64,000 nt of DNA from DSXF01 sp964387495 (GTDB lineage: Bacteria; Chloroflexota; Anaerolineae; Anaerolineales; Villigracilaceae), in assembly GCA_964387495.1 (NCBI GenBank), contig CAYLXB010000009.1, positions 1-64,000 on the forward strand. Direction: 5' to 3'. Position numbers and translations under genes: made by a program. Below the pieces are notes generated by a model. That model saw only the letters and a program-made list of their open reading frames with translations, was not told where the DNA came from and ran no database searches. This document shows positions 50,272-58,711 of the stretch, piece after piece (the stretch's first letter is position 1; every line of letters begins with the position of its first letter).

Positions 50272-51210
50272 TCAGGAACATACCGTCGTGGCCAGCACCC
50301 GCCGCGCCCCGGCTGCTTTCAACGCCGCCGCCACCCGCACCTCTGTTTCCCGTCCCGCCAGCGCCAGCATGTTGCCTCCCCGCCCGCCGCCCGAAAGTTT
50401 GGCGCCCAGCGCCCCTGCCGACCGGGCAGCCCTGACCAGCCGCTCCAGCTCAGGCGAGGAGACGGTCATCTCCTGCAGCCGGGCGTGGTTGGCATCCATC
50501 AGGGGCCCCAGCGCCTCCACATTCCCCTCCTCGATCGCCTGCCGCGCCTGGCGCACGATGGCTCCCACCGCCTCGAAAACTCTCTCCCAGCGCGGCGGGT
50601 CGGCCTGCCACAACTTGCGCACGTCACCCACCGGCTCCCGCGTGGAGGCCGCCACACCCGTATCGCCGATCACAATGGTGAAAGGCGTCCGCACCTGGAA
50701 GGTCTCGATCGGTTGGCCCTTGATGAAGTAGACCGGCCGGGCATAGGTGACCACGGTATTGTCAATGCCCGAAGGCGTGCCGTGATACAGTTTCTCTGCC
50801 TCGTAGGCCAGGGCATTCACCTGCGCGTCGGGAAGTGGTTGTCCGAGCGCCTGCGCCAGGGCACGGATCAGTGCCACGCTCACCGCCGCGCCTGACCCCA
50901 GCCCGGAGGCGGCCGGGATGCTGGACTGGATCCTGATCTTTAACGGCGGCAGGCAGGAAACGTCCAGGCTATGGGCAACACTCCTGATCACCGCTGCCAG
51001 GGGATGCTTGGCCGGCAGTGCCGATAATTCGCTTTCCAAGCCGATATCCATTGCCTCGATCCACACCCCTGCCCCGGCGCCCTCCTCCACAAAGACCTGT
51101 GCCTGCACCTGCATCACCGGCACAGCCAGCGCCGGTTGTCCGTAGACGACCGCATGCTCACCGAAGAGGATTACCTTGCCCGGGGCGGAGGCGCTGCTCA
51201 TCAGACTCAT
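50272..51210 (-). CDS. mvk: mevalonate kinase
   Basis: 312 residues from ATG 51210, whose first four bases overlap the stop of the prenyltransferase gene (ATGA); the open frame continues upstream but is antisense there. GHMP-kinase motifs: ASAPGKVILFGEHAVVYGQP, the ATP loop PAASGLGSGAAVSVALI, and GALGAKLSGGGRGGNMLAL. GEHAVVYG is specific for mevalonate kinases. It phosphorylates mevalonate, so the mevalonate route or a variant of it supplies isoprenoids here, a trait of Chloroflexota and few other bacteria. The coupling with a UbiA prenyltransferase is consistent with isoprenoid work. Confidence 0.92.
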   Translation of the reverse strand: MSLMSSASAPGKVILFGEHAVVYGQPALAVPVMQVQAQVFVEEGAGAGVWIEAMDIGLESELSALPAKHPLAAVIRSVAHSLDVSCLPPLKIRIQSSIPAASGLGSGAAVSVALIRALAQALGQPLPDAQVNALAYEAEKLYHGTPSGIDNTVVTYARPVYFIKGQPIETFQVRTPFTIVIGDTGVAASTREPVGDVRKLWQADPPRWERVFEAVGAIVRQARQAIEEGNVEALGPLMDANHARLQEMTVSSPELERLVRAARSAGALGAKLSGGGRGGNMLALAGRETEVRVAAALKAAGARRVLATTVCS

Positions 51211-52073
51211 GAGAAATAGAATACCGCCAGCACGGCCAGCCCCCATAACGCGATGGCCATCTGCAGCGGCCGGTCCGAAAGCACCACATCTTCCGGTGCC
51301 CCGCCCACATCCCTCACCTGCAGCAGGTACTGGTAGCGCAGTACACAGTAAATGACGAACGGGATGGTCAGCATCATCAGGTGGTTCTCCGGCAGGTTGA
51401 CCGCCGAGAATGTATACAGGCCGTAAGTGATGATGGTCACGCCCGCCGCCAGGGTGATGGTTTGGTCCAGGAAGTTCAGTGTATAGCCCTCCAGCACCCG
51501 CCTTGTGTTGGTAGTATCGGCCAGCTGCGAGAGCTCCGCACGGCGTTTTCCGGTCCCGATCAGCAGGGCCAGGAAGGTGGTAAAAATATAGATCCAGGGC
51601 GAGAAACGCTCCACGCTGATCAGCGCCACCCCTGCCGCCACCCGGATGACGTAGAACGAAGCCAGGATGATGATATCCAGCAGGACCACATGCTTGAGCC
51701 ACTTGGAATATGCCAGGTTCAAGGCCAGGTAGATCAGGCAGACCGAGGCAAACAGCGGCGAGAGCCAGTAGGCCGCCGGGAACGAAATCCCCAGCAGCAG
51801 GATTGCTGCGATCCACGCCGTCCGGATGGGTAGTTTGCCGGAAGCGATCGGGCGGTCGCGCTTGGCCGGGTGCTGCCGGTCGGCTTCGGCATCCGCAATA
51901 TCGTTGACGATATACACGACGCTGGCGATCAGGCTGAAAGCCATCACCCCCAGGACGGTGTGCAGCATGGCCTCCGGGTTGGTCAGTTTGCGGTCGAAGA
52001 CCACCGCCGCAAACAGGAAGATATTTTTGGCCCACTGCTTCGGGCGCATGGTTTTGAGCAGGGCTTTGAACAT
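51207..52073 (-). CDS. UbiA-family prenyltransferase (decaprenyl-phosphate phosphoribosyltransferase-like)
   Basis: 288 residues, about eight membrane helices. The start TMRPKQWAKNIFLFAAVVFD closely follows the RPxQWxKN pattern of the decaprenyl-phosphate phosphoribosyltransferase (DPPR synthase) branch. The first Asp-rich site is YIVNDIADAEADRQHPAKRD followed by RPIASG; the second is weaker (LADTTNTRRVLEGY). It would attach a polyprenyl phosphate to phosphoribosyl diphosphate or a related acceptor at the membrane. Overlap with mevalonate kinase indicates one operon. It is divergent from the Fpg-like gene. Confidence 0.88.
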   Translation of the reverse strand: MFKALLKTMRPKQWAKNIFLFAAVVFDRKLTNPEAMLHTVLGVMAFSLIASVVYIVNDIADAEADRQHPAKRDRPIASGKLPIRTAWIAAILLLGISFPAAYWLSPLFASVCLIYLALNLAYSKWLKHVVLLDIIILASFYVIRVAAGVALISVERFSPWIYIFTTFLALLIGTGKRRAELSQLADTTNTRRVLEGYTLNFLDQTITLAAGVTIITYGLYTFSAVNLPENHLMMLTIPFVIYCVLRYQYLLQVRDVGGAPEDVVLSDRPLQMAIALWGLAVLAVFYFS

Positions 52074-52086
52074 GGCGCAATTTTAC

Positions 52087-52114
52087 TTGATTGTTGGCAG
52101 AAGGGTGGTATAAT
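52087..52114 (+). promoter_or_regulatory. promoter of the Fpg-like gene
   Basis: TTGATT (52087-52092), 16 bases, then a perfect TATAAT (52109-52114); the start codon is 41 bases beyond the -10 box. Confidence 0.65.
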
Positions 52115-52155
52115 TTCATGGAACATTTGTTCTTTATGATCCTCGGGAGGGACGT

Positions 52156-52998
52156 ATGATCGAAATGCCTGAAGCCGCCACCCTCGCCCGCCAGATGAAC
52201 ACCGCCCTGGCCGGGAAGGTCATCACCCGCTTTACACGCGGCCCGCTCACCCACAAGTTTCTCTGGCTTAACCGCCCGGATGAGGAATATCAGTCCATCT
52301 TGCCTGGCAAGGTTGTCAGCGCTGCCAGCAGTTTCGGGCGCTCCATTTACCTTCATCTGGGTACCGAAGCCATGCTCTGGTGGGGCGATACCGGCGGGAA
52401 GATCTTTTATCACGCCCCCGGCACCGAACTGCCAAAGAAATATCATCTGCTCTGGGATTTCTCCGACGGCTCGCACCTGACCTTTTCCATGGAAATGTGG
52501 GGCTATGTAAAACTGCTGGATTCCTCGCAGTTCGGCGCACGCCCCCATGATGAGAGCGGCGTCCAGCCCCTCAGCCCGGAATTTACTCTCGAATATTTCG
52601 ACGAGATGCTGGAGGCATATCCGGATAAGACATCCAAAGGCATCAAGGGCTTCCTGGTGGCCACCGGCTATGCCGTCCCCAGGCATATCAACGGCCTGGG
52701 CAATGCCTATGTCCAGGATATCCTTTTTCGCGCCGGCCTCGACCCGCGCCGCAAGATCCCGTCCATCCATGCCGATGAGCGTCACAACCTGTTTGACGCC
52801 ATCCAGGAGGTCATCGGCCAGGCGGTCGCCCTCAAGGGTCGGGACGAGGAGTGCGACCTCTTCGGCCAACCGGGACAGTACATGCGCCTGATGGACAGCC
52901 GTACGGCTGGCAAACCCTGTCCTTCCTGCGGCAAGCCCATCCAGAAGATCGCCTATCTGGGCGGTGCCTGCTACCTCTGCCCCCGCTGCCAGTCCTGA
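52156..52998 (+). CDS. Fpg/Nei-family DNA glycosylase-like protein
   Basis: 280 residues. GGGAGGG lies 4 bases before ATG 52156, which gives MIEMPEAATL, so the usual catalytic N-terminal proline of Fpg (Met-Pro-Glu) is at residue 5 rather than 2. Starting at the second ATG (52165) would restore MPE but has a 13-base spacing to the same ribosome site. The helix-two-turn-helix segment (INGLGNAYVQDILFRAGLDP) and C-terminal zinc finger (PCPSCG and YLCPRCQ) are intact. It probably recognises damaged bases; its chemistry depends on which start is used. Confidence 0.85.
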   Translation: MIEMPEAATLARQMNTALAGKVITRFTRGPLTHKFLWLNRPDEEYQSILPGKVVSAASSFGRSIYLHLGTEAMLWWGDTGGKIFYHAPGTELPKKYHLLWDFSDGSHLTFSMEMWGYVKLLDSSQFGARPHDESGVQPLSPEFTLEYFDEMLEAYPDKTSKGIKGFLVATGYAVPRHINGLGNAYVQDILFRAGLDPRRKIPSIHADERHNLFDAIQEVIGQAVALKGRDEECDLFGQPGQYMRLMDSRTAGKPCPSCGKPIQKIAYLGGACYLCPRCQS

Positions 52999-53037
52999 GG
53001 AAAGGTTCTCTGCAGTCAAAGGGTCTCATCCCGGGCG

Positions 53038-53043
53038 TATAAT
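53038..53043 (+). promoter_or_regulatory. possible leaderless promoter (-10 box) of tlyA
   Basis: A perfect TATAAT ends 6 bases before ATG 53050, so transcription would begin at or within a base or two of the start codon. No Shine-Dalgarno is seen between them. The -35 region is weak. Confidence 0.4.
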
Positions 53044-53049
53044 TGGGAC

Positions 53050-53838
53050 ATGCCCAAGCAACGCCTTGACCTGCTGCTGGTCGAACGCGGCCTGGCCGAA
53101 AGCCGCGCCAAAGCCCAGGCTCTCATCATGGCCGGACAGGTGCGCGTCGACGGTCAGACCGCCCTCAAACCTGCCGCCGCCATCCCGCCCGAGGCCGTCC
53201 TGGCTCTTGATTCCGGCCCCCGTTTCGTCTCACGCGGCGGCGAAAAACTGGAAGCCGCCTTCGAAGCCTTCCACCTCGATGTGGCTGGCCGCCTCTGTGC
53301 AGACGTGGGCGCCTCCACTGGCGGCTTCACCGATTGCCTGCTCCAGCACGGCGCCGCCAGGGTCTACGCCATCGACGTGGGCAAGGGTCTGCTCGATTGG
53401 AAACTTCGCAACGACCCGCGCGTGGTCGTGATGGAAGAAACCAACGCCCGCTACGTTCCTTCCCTGCCCGAGCCGGTGGAATTCATCACCATTGACGCTT
53501 CCTTCATTTCCCTTAAGATCATCCTGCCCGTCATCAAAAACTGGTTTGCCCCCTCCCCTGCTTCCCCCGGGCCGCAGGCTGTTGCCCTCATCAAACCCCA
53601 GTTCGAAGCCGGCCGCAGAGTCACCGCCCGCGGCCAGGGCGTCATTCGCGACCCTGAGATCCACCGCCAGGTACTCCTGGACGTGCTGGACTTTGCCCGC
53701 GGGCAAGGCTGGAGCCTGCAGGGTCTGGTCAAATCCCCCCTCCTGGGGCCAAAGGGCAACGCAGAATTTCTGCTCTGGCTGGGTAGCGGGCCAGGCCAGG
53801 AGGAAATTGGTCTGGTCGAGGAGGTTGTCAGTCGATGA
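53050..53838 (+). CDS. tlyA: TlyA-family rRNA 2'-O-methyltransferase/hemolysin-like protein
   Basis: 262 residues. An S4 RNA-binding domain (1-60; RLDLLLVERGLAESRAKAQA) precedes an FtsJ-type methyltransferase domain with SAM motif CADVGASTGGFTDCLLQHG and the KDKE-type residues in IDASFISLKIILPV and ALIKPQFEAGR. TlyA 2'-O-methylates cytidines of 16S and 23S rRNA and sets sensitivity to capreomycin in mycobacteria. A TATAAT six bases before the start suggests a leaderless message. Its stop overlaps the next gene by ATGA. Confidence 0.95.
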   Translation: MPKQRLDLLLVERGLAESRAKAQALIMAGQVRVDGQTALKPAAAIPPEAVLALDSGPRFVSRGGEKLEAAFEAFHLDVAGRLCADVGASTGGFTDCLLQHGAARVYAIDVGKGLLDWKLRNDPRVVVMEETNARYVPSLPEPVEFITIDASFISLKIILPVIKNWFAPSPASPGPQAVALIKPQFEAGRRVTARGQGVIRDPEIHRQVLLDVLDFARGQGWSLQGLVKSPLLGPKGNAEFLLWLGSGPGQEEIGLVEEVVSR

Positions 53839-54812
53839 TCCCTGCCAAACTATCCCCCGGTGATGAGATTCGCGTCATTGCCCCTGCATCCTCCCTGCAA
53901 ATCGTCTCGCCCGCTGTCAGGGACATCGCCCTCCAAAATCTCTCCGCCCTCGGCCTGCAGGTTGGCTTTGGCAGGCACTGCGAAGAAAGCGACCAGTTCG
54001 CATCCTCGTCCATCGCCTCCCGGCTTGCCGATCTTCACGAGGCATTTGCAGACCCTCAGGTGAAAGGCATCCTGACCGCCATCGGCGGCTTCAACAGCAA
54101 CCAGCTGCTCCGCTATCTGGATTACGACTTCATCCGGGCAAATCCCAAAATCCTGTGCGGCTTTTCGGATATTACCGCCCTGGCCGCCGCCATTTATGCC
54201 AGGACGGGCATGCTGACTTATTCAGGGCCCCACTTCTCGACCTTTGGCATGCAAAAGGGGCTGGAATACACTCTGGAATACTTCCAAAAATGCCTGCTGG
54301 ATACCGCGCCGTTTGATGTTCTGCCTTCGAAAGAGTGGAGCGACGACCACTGGTTTCGAAACCAGCAGGACCGGCGCTTTATTCCCAATCCCGGCTTTCA
54401 GGTCGTGAACGAAGGACAGGCCGAAGGCACACTGCTGGGGGGCAACCTGTGCACACTCAACCTGCTGCAGGGCACAGCCTATATGCCATCCCTGGCCGGC
54501 AGCATCCTGTTATTGGAAGATGACTACGAATCGAAACCGCTCACCTTTGACCGGGACTTGCAGTCGCTCATCCATCAGCCGGGATTCGAAGAGGTAAAAG
54601 GCCTGTTGGTCGGCAGATTCCAGGACGCCTCCGAAATGGATCCGGATCTGCTGGTCACCATCCTCCGCAGCAAGCAGGAACTGGCCAAAATACCGGTTGT
54701 TGTGAACGCCGATTTTGGCCACACCACGCCCGCCTTCACCTTTCCCATTGGAGGTAGAGGCATATTGATGGCGCATGGCGGAAATGCAAGTCTCAAGATC
54801 GTCGAACATTAA
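53835..54812 (+). CDS. LD-carboxypeptidase (S66 family)
   Basis: 325 residues; ATGA overlap with tlyA. The nucleophile Ser111 lies in ILCGFSDITALAAAIYA, the S66 hallmark. The Glu is in SILLLEDDYESKPLTFDRDL and the His in NADFGHTTPAFTFPIG, completing the Ser-Glu-His triad. It either trims muropeptide tetrapeptides in the cytoplasm for cell-wall recycling (LdcA) or cleaves microcin C-like peptides (MccF). The internal MccF-type loop is present (EWSDDHWFRNQQDRRFIPNP), which leans toward MccF. No signal peptide is seen. Confidence 0.92.
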   Translation: MIPAKLSPGDEIRVIAPASSLQIVSPAVRDIALQNLSALGLQVGFGRHCEESDQFASSSIASRLADLHEAFADPQVKGILTAIGGFNSNQLLRYLDYDFIRANPKILCGFSDITALAAAIYARTGMLTYSGPHFSTFGMQKGLEYTLEYFQKCLLDTAPFDVLPSKEWSDDHWFRNQQDRRFIPNPGFQVVNEGQAEGTLLGGNLCTLNLLQGTAYMPSLAGSILLLEDDYESKPLTFDRDLQSLIHQPGFEEVKGLLVGRFQDASEMDPDLLVTILRSKQELAKIPVVVNADFGHTTPAFTFPIGGRGILMAHGGNASLKIVEH

Positions 54813-54868
54813 CAGGCGCCCGCTGCTCGAACAATCCTGAAAAAGCCGGTATAGTCTCCTGCACACGA

Positions 54869-54896
54869 GGTACACAGAGGTACACAATGGTACACA
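54869..54896 (+). repeat. three GGTACACA repeats at 10-bp spacing overlapping a start codon
   Basis: GGTACACA occurs at 54869, 54879 and 54889, each exactly ten bases apart, one helical turn. The last copy follows the ATG at 54887 by one base, so it lies partly in the coding sequence of the HD-GYP gene. Confidence 0.75.
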
Positions 54897-56035
54897 CCGG
54901 AACCGCCAAATACAAAAAATCCACCGCCCGTATTCCTGCAAAAGAATTATCCACCCTGCTCAAGGTCAGCAGTTCCCTCGCCTCCACCCTTGAGTTGGGA
55001 GAGGTCCTGCAGATCGCCATCGAAAGCGCCGCCGACCTGTTGGGCGTAGGCACAGGCGCAATCTATACCCTGGAGAACGGCGGGCTCTACCTCGGGGCAA
55101 CTACCCCCCCGCTGCCGCATCGCTTCCCGGAAGAACTCCGTCTGGCACGCCTCTGCGACCACCCGCACATTGACCAGGCTCTCTCGACCAGGGCCCCCGT
55201 CTATCTCGAGGACGCCCAAACAGCTCCCCTCACGGATCCCGAAAAAGTCATTGTTGACACCCGTCACCTCATCTCGATCCTCTATTTTCCGTTGCTGCTG
55301 AAGGAGGATGCCATCGGTGTTTTTATCGTTGGAACAACCGGCAGGATCCGCCAATTTTCGAAGGGCGAGATCAATCTTTGTTACATCCTTTCTTCCCAGG
55401 TATCCCTGGCCATCGCCAATGCCCAGTTGTATCACAAAGCCCAGCAGGCTGTTACAGACCTGAGCCGGGCCTATGATGCCACCCTTGAAGGCTGGTCACG
55501 CGTCCTGGATATGCGCGACCAAATCACCGATGCACATACCCATCGCGTCGCCGATCTGACCCTCGCGCTGGCAGCCAGGATGGGCTTCCCCGAGGCCGAC
55601 CTGGGGCATATCCGCAGGGGTGCGCTCCTGCATGATATCGGCAAAATGGCCATCCCCGATGCAATTCTGCAAAAACCCGATGTATTGTCCGAAGCCGAAC
55701 TCGCCATTATGCAGACTCACCCCGAAAAAGCTTATCAAATCCTCTCGCACATTGACTATCTTGGCCCCGCCCTGGATATCCCCTACTGCCACCACGAAAA
55801 ATGGGATGGTACCGGCTATCCCCGCAGACTCAAAGGAGAAGAGATCCCCCCGGCAGCGCGCATCTTTGCTATCGTGGATGTATTTGATGCCATCACCTCC
55901 GACCGCCCCTACCGCCGAGGCTGGAATATGCAGCAGGCCCTGGACTATATCCGGGATCAATCCGGCAAACACTTCTGCCCCGACGTGGTCAAGGCCTTCC
56001 TTGAAATGATGGCTGAACAACCCGCTGAAGGCTGA
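54887..56035 (+). CDS. GAF-HD-GYP cyclic-di-GMP phosphodiesterase
   Basis: 382 residues. A GAF sensor domain (about 25-180; LSTLLKVSSSLASTLELGEV at the start) is joined by a short helix to an HD-GYP domain. That domain has HTHRVADLTLALAARM, LLHDIGKMAIPDAIL, HHEKWDGTGYPRRLKG and VDVFDAITSDRPYRR, all complete. It should hydrolyse c-di-GMP under control of a ligand bound by GAF. No membrane segment is seen. The start at ATG 54887 overlaps the GGTACACA repeats. It is followed after 22 bases by an HD-domain gene. Confidence 0.93.
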   Translation: MVHTGTAKYKKSTARIPAKELSTLLKVSSSLASTLELGEVLQIAIESAADLLGVGTGAIYTLENGGLYLGATTPPLPHRFPEELRLARLCDHPHIDQALSTRAPVYLEDAQTAPLTDPEKVIVDTRHLISILYFPLLLKEDAIGVFIVGTTGRIRQFSKGEINLCYILSSQVSLAIANAQLYHKAQQAVTDLSRAYDATLEGWSRVLDMRDQITDAHTHRVADLTLALAARMGFPEADLGHIRRGALLHDIGKMAIPDAILQKPDVLSEAELAIMQTHPEKAYQILSHIDYLGPALDIPYCHHEKWDGTGYPRRLKGEEIPPAARIFAIVDVFDAITSDRPYRRGWNMQQALDYIRDQSGKHFCPDVVKAFLEMMAEQPAEG

Positions 56036-56057
56036 CTTCAGAAAACACCGAGGAACA

Positions 56058-56621
56058 ATGAACATGGACAGGAATGAAATTGCTCGCCTGACTGAGGAAT
56101 ATGGAGGCCAGTGGGGCATCAACCATACCCGCCGCCTGCTGCACCTCATCTCGCTCATCGCCGAAGACCGCCCCTATAACGCGGATGCAGTCTGGCTGGC
56201 CGCCCATCTGCACGATTGGGGCGCCTATCCCGCCTGGGCTGAAAAGGATGTTGATCATGCCCTCAGGTCGGCGCGGGTTGCCCGCACATTTCTCGCCGGA
56301 CGAGGCTGCCCGCAGGACCTGGCCGGCCTCGTGGTGGAGTGCATCGAACTTCATCACAGCGGCGGGACAAACCGGAGCCTTGAATCCATCCTCATCAGCG
56401 ACGCCGATGCCCTCGACTTTCTGGGTGTTGTTGGCGTCCTGCGCGACTTCTCCAAGAACTCCAAAGACCTGCGCAGGGCCTATGAGATCACCCGCAAACG
56501 CCGGGCCGCCCTCCCCGGCCAGCTCTGCCTTGAGAAATCCAGGGCCATCGCCGCTGACCGCATAAAATTCATGGATGAACTATTGGCGCGCTTTGAGCAG
56601 GATTCTTGGGACTGTTTCTAG
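56058..56621 (+). CDS. HD-domain phosphohydrolase-like protein
   Basis: 187 residues from ATG 56058, or possibly 56064. HD signature: GINHTRRLLHLISLIAED, then LAAHLHDWGAYPA (the HD pair), VVECIELHHSGG and ILISDADALDFLG. It resembles small metal-dependent HD hydrolases acting on nucleotides or phosphoesters. It follows the HD-GYP gene by 22 bases in the same direction, so the two may share a transcript. Confidence 0.85.
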   Translation: MNMDRNEIARLTEEYGGQWGINHTRRLLHLISLIAEDRPYNADAVWLAAHLHDWGAYPAWAEKDVDHALRSARVARTFLAGRGCPQDLAGLVVECIELHHSGGTNRSLESILISDADALDFLGVVGVLRDFSKNSKDLRRAYEITRKRRAALPGQLCLEKSRAIAADRIKFMDELLARFEQDSWDCF

Positions 56622-56819
56622 ATGGGAGCATAACGAGTACCTGGCCGGCGGGAGCCTGGTATGCAAATTATTCCCTTGACAGCAGAAATATCGCCGCGGC
56701 TCAAAAGCCTGTTTCAGGAAAAACCACTTTAAACGTCTTGGCATTTGTGCTATAGTATCAAGTGAACAAGATCTCCCATACAACTACGACAGCATCGGAA
56801 TACTTGCAGGAGTTTCAAT

Positions 56820-57455
56820 ATGAACGTTCCTCTCATTTTCCTTGCTTCGTGTGTGTTTTTTGCGCTCCTGGTTTTCTACCTGGCCAGGCGCCGGAACGAG
56901 GCGCGGCCCTGGGAAGGGAAAATGTTATCCGGCCGGCTCTGGGCGCTGCTGATCGTCGGTCCCCTGCTTGTGCTGGCTCTCGCCATTGCATTGGAACTGG
57001 GCCGCCAGCACAGGACGCTGGTCCCCTTCCAACCCTACCTGGACGAATATCTCTACCTGCCCGGCGAAAAAGCCGGCAATGCGGTCTTGCAGATGAACTT
57101 TACCAGCCCAACCGGCAGCCCCTACATCCGCGGCAAGGTCATCCCCGTCCAGGTCCGGGATAACACTCTCGATATCCTCTACTTCGATCTGCCCAAAGAC
57201 CTGCGTGCCGGCAGCCCGGAGGAAGTGGGCACCGTTGTCTGGCTCTACTGCGTCTACAGCACGCAAAAAATCGAATTTGCCGCCGGAGCAAAGAGAGAGA
57301 CCAACAACTACACCTGCGACGTTGCCGTAATCGACTTTCAGGAGCAGACCATGGTCGCCAAACAATCCTTCCAAAAGGTTGCCGGCGGGCAGGGAATTCC
57401 GGACGTGTTATATCCCGATATCATTGAGTATCTGTCAGGCCTGCCGCGCAGATGA
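56820..57455 (+). CDS. membrane-anchored protein, unknown function
   Basis: 211 residues from ATG 56820 (AGGAG 9 bases upstream). Two hydrophobic helices (about 3-21 and 38-60) precede a soluble domain rich in beta-strands (YIRGKVIPVQVRDNTLDILY, VGTVVWLYCVYSTQKIEF, YTCDVAVIDFQEQTMVAK). No family was recognised. The soluble part should face the outside if both helices span the membrane. Its last four bases overlap a frame that runs into the GNAT gene, but that gene starts further on. Confidence 0.6.
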   Translation: MNVPLIFLASCVFFALLVFYLARRRNEARPWEGKMLSGRLWALLIVGPLLVLALAIALELGRQHRTLVPFQPYLDEYLYLPGEKAGNAVLQMNFTSPTGSPYIRGKVIPVQVRDNTLDILYFDLPKDLRAGSPEEVGTVVWLYCVYSTQKIEFAAGAKRETNNYTCDVAVIDFQEQTMVAKQSFQKVAGGQGIPDVLYPDIIEYLSGLPRR

Positions 57456-57523
57456 GTGGGGCTGCCGGCGCCCGGCATCACGATCACACCCGGCCTGTCA
57501 GACCGGGATGGAGGCAGCCAGAC

Positions 57524-58021
57524 ATGACGCCACAGATGGTCATATCAGATACCGGCGAGGCCGAATTCGCCGCATTCCTCCAGGCCTGCATACGGGAATA
57601 CAACAACCACAAGTCCCCCCGCCACCTGGAAGCCCGCCAACCCGGCGCAGTCAAGCATCTGCATTTGATCCTCAAGGACGAAACTGGCAAAGTTATTGGC
57701 GGCCTCTCCGCCAGCACCTATTGGAACTGGCTGGAAATTCACGACTTCTTCATCCCCGAACAATTGCGTGGCGCAGGCTTCGGCGCCTCCCTGCTTCACA
57801 CCGCAGAAGCCATCGCGGTCGAAAGAGGCGCTGAAAGCTCCTTTCTCACGACCTATGAATTCCAGGCCCGCACTTTCTATGAAAAGCACGGCTATTTTGT
57901 CGTCGGCAAACTGGAGGATTACCCTCCCGGCTCTACCTACTATTGGATGAGAAAAAACCTCGTGCCGGCCCCAGCCCGGTTAGGGCTGCCGGATGCTGCT
58001 GAAACTACTCAACCTCATTGA
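57524..58021 (+). CDS. GNAT N-acetyltransferase
   Basis: 165 residues from ATG 57524, chosen because GGAGG lies 9 bases upstream; an ATG 72 bases earlier has no site. GNAT motifs: LILKDETGKVIGGLSASTYW, then LEIHDFFIPEQLRGAGFGAS (acetyl-CoA loop, R-G-x-G-x-G) and FYEKHGYFVVGKLED. The substrate is unknown. The tail past residue 145 is unconserved. A separate gene from the RimJ-like protein at 28062. Confidence 0.88.
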   Translation: MTPQMVISDTGEAEFAAFLQACIREYNNHKSPRHLEARQPGAVKHLHLILKDETGKVIGGLSASTYWNWLEIHDFFIPEQLRGAGFGASLLHTAEAIAVERGAESSFLTTYEFQARTFYEKHGYFVVGKLEDYPPGSTYYWMRKNLVPAPARLGLPDAAETTQPH

Positions 58022-58153
58022 TCAGGCACTGGCATAAAAACTTTGTTTGTTGCCATTGCCGCCATCCGGCCAGTCGCCTGTGCTAGAATCGGGTATCCTC
58101 CCGAATGCAAACTGGGCCCCTGGCGCCAGATAAACCCTCGAAAAGAGACCACC

Positions 58154-58516
58154 ATGCCTCCTCTCCAGCCTTCTCCCGTCAAACCCATCATCCCCTTCGA
58201 AATTCTTGACAAAATAGACATCCGCGTCGGCCTGATCCAACAGGTCGAAGATATCCCCGGCTCGGACAAACTCGTGCGGTTGACCGTCGATTTTGGAGAC
58301 CACAAGCGGAAGATCCTCGCTGGCATGAAAGGCGAACGCCAGGATCCAAAGGAGATCGAAGGCCGCCAGGCCCTGTTCGTCGTCAACCTCGCCCCCAAAA
58401 AGATGCTCGGCGAAACTTCCGAAGGCATGCTCTTTGACCTCGGTTACGCCGACGGCATCACGCCGGTATTGGCAGTGCCCGAGACCCCTGTCCCCAACGG
58501 CACCCGCGCTGGCTGA
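58154..58516 (+). CDS. tRNA-binding domain protein (CsaA / MetRS beta-like)
   Basis: 120 residues from ATG 58154. IDIRVGLIQQVEDIPGSDKL, VDFGDHKRKILAGMKG and LAPKKMLGETSEGMLFD are the signatures of the OB-fold tRNA-binding domain found at the C-terminus of methionyl-tRNA synthetase and in CsaA and Arc1p. It is a stand-alone domain here. Such proteins bind tRNA or act as export-related chaperones. A weak AAAGAG lies 7 bases upstream of the start. Confidence 0.93.
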   Translation: MPPLQPSPVKPIIPFEILDKIDIRVGLIQQVEDIPGSDKLVRLTVDFGDHKRKILAGMKGERQDPKEIEGRQALFVVNLAPKKMLGETSEGMLFDLGYADGITPVLAVPETPVPNGTRAG

Positions 58517-58711
58517 TGCCCCGCCCGGCAATTCTTGCTCCAGTTATTCAAGCCGCTCTCCTGTCAGGCGGGTTGGTTGCCCAAGAGCCCAGTCCCAACA
58601 CCTCCGGCGACTCCTCGCATCTTGTCGCCGCACCGAACATTCCATATGTTCGATGGCAATGGATGGCGACCCGGAACATCGATCCTTGACATATTTCAGG
58701 AGTGTCAACCT

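Noticed and set aside
50272..53019. 915-residue open frame on the minus strand
   Set aside because: Only the last 312 residues (mevalonate kinase, from 51210) are protein-like; the rest is antisense to the Fpg-like gene and out of frame with the UbiA gene.
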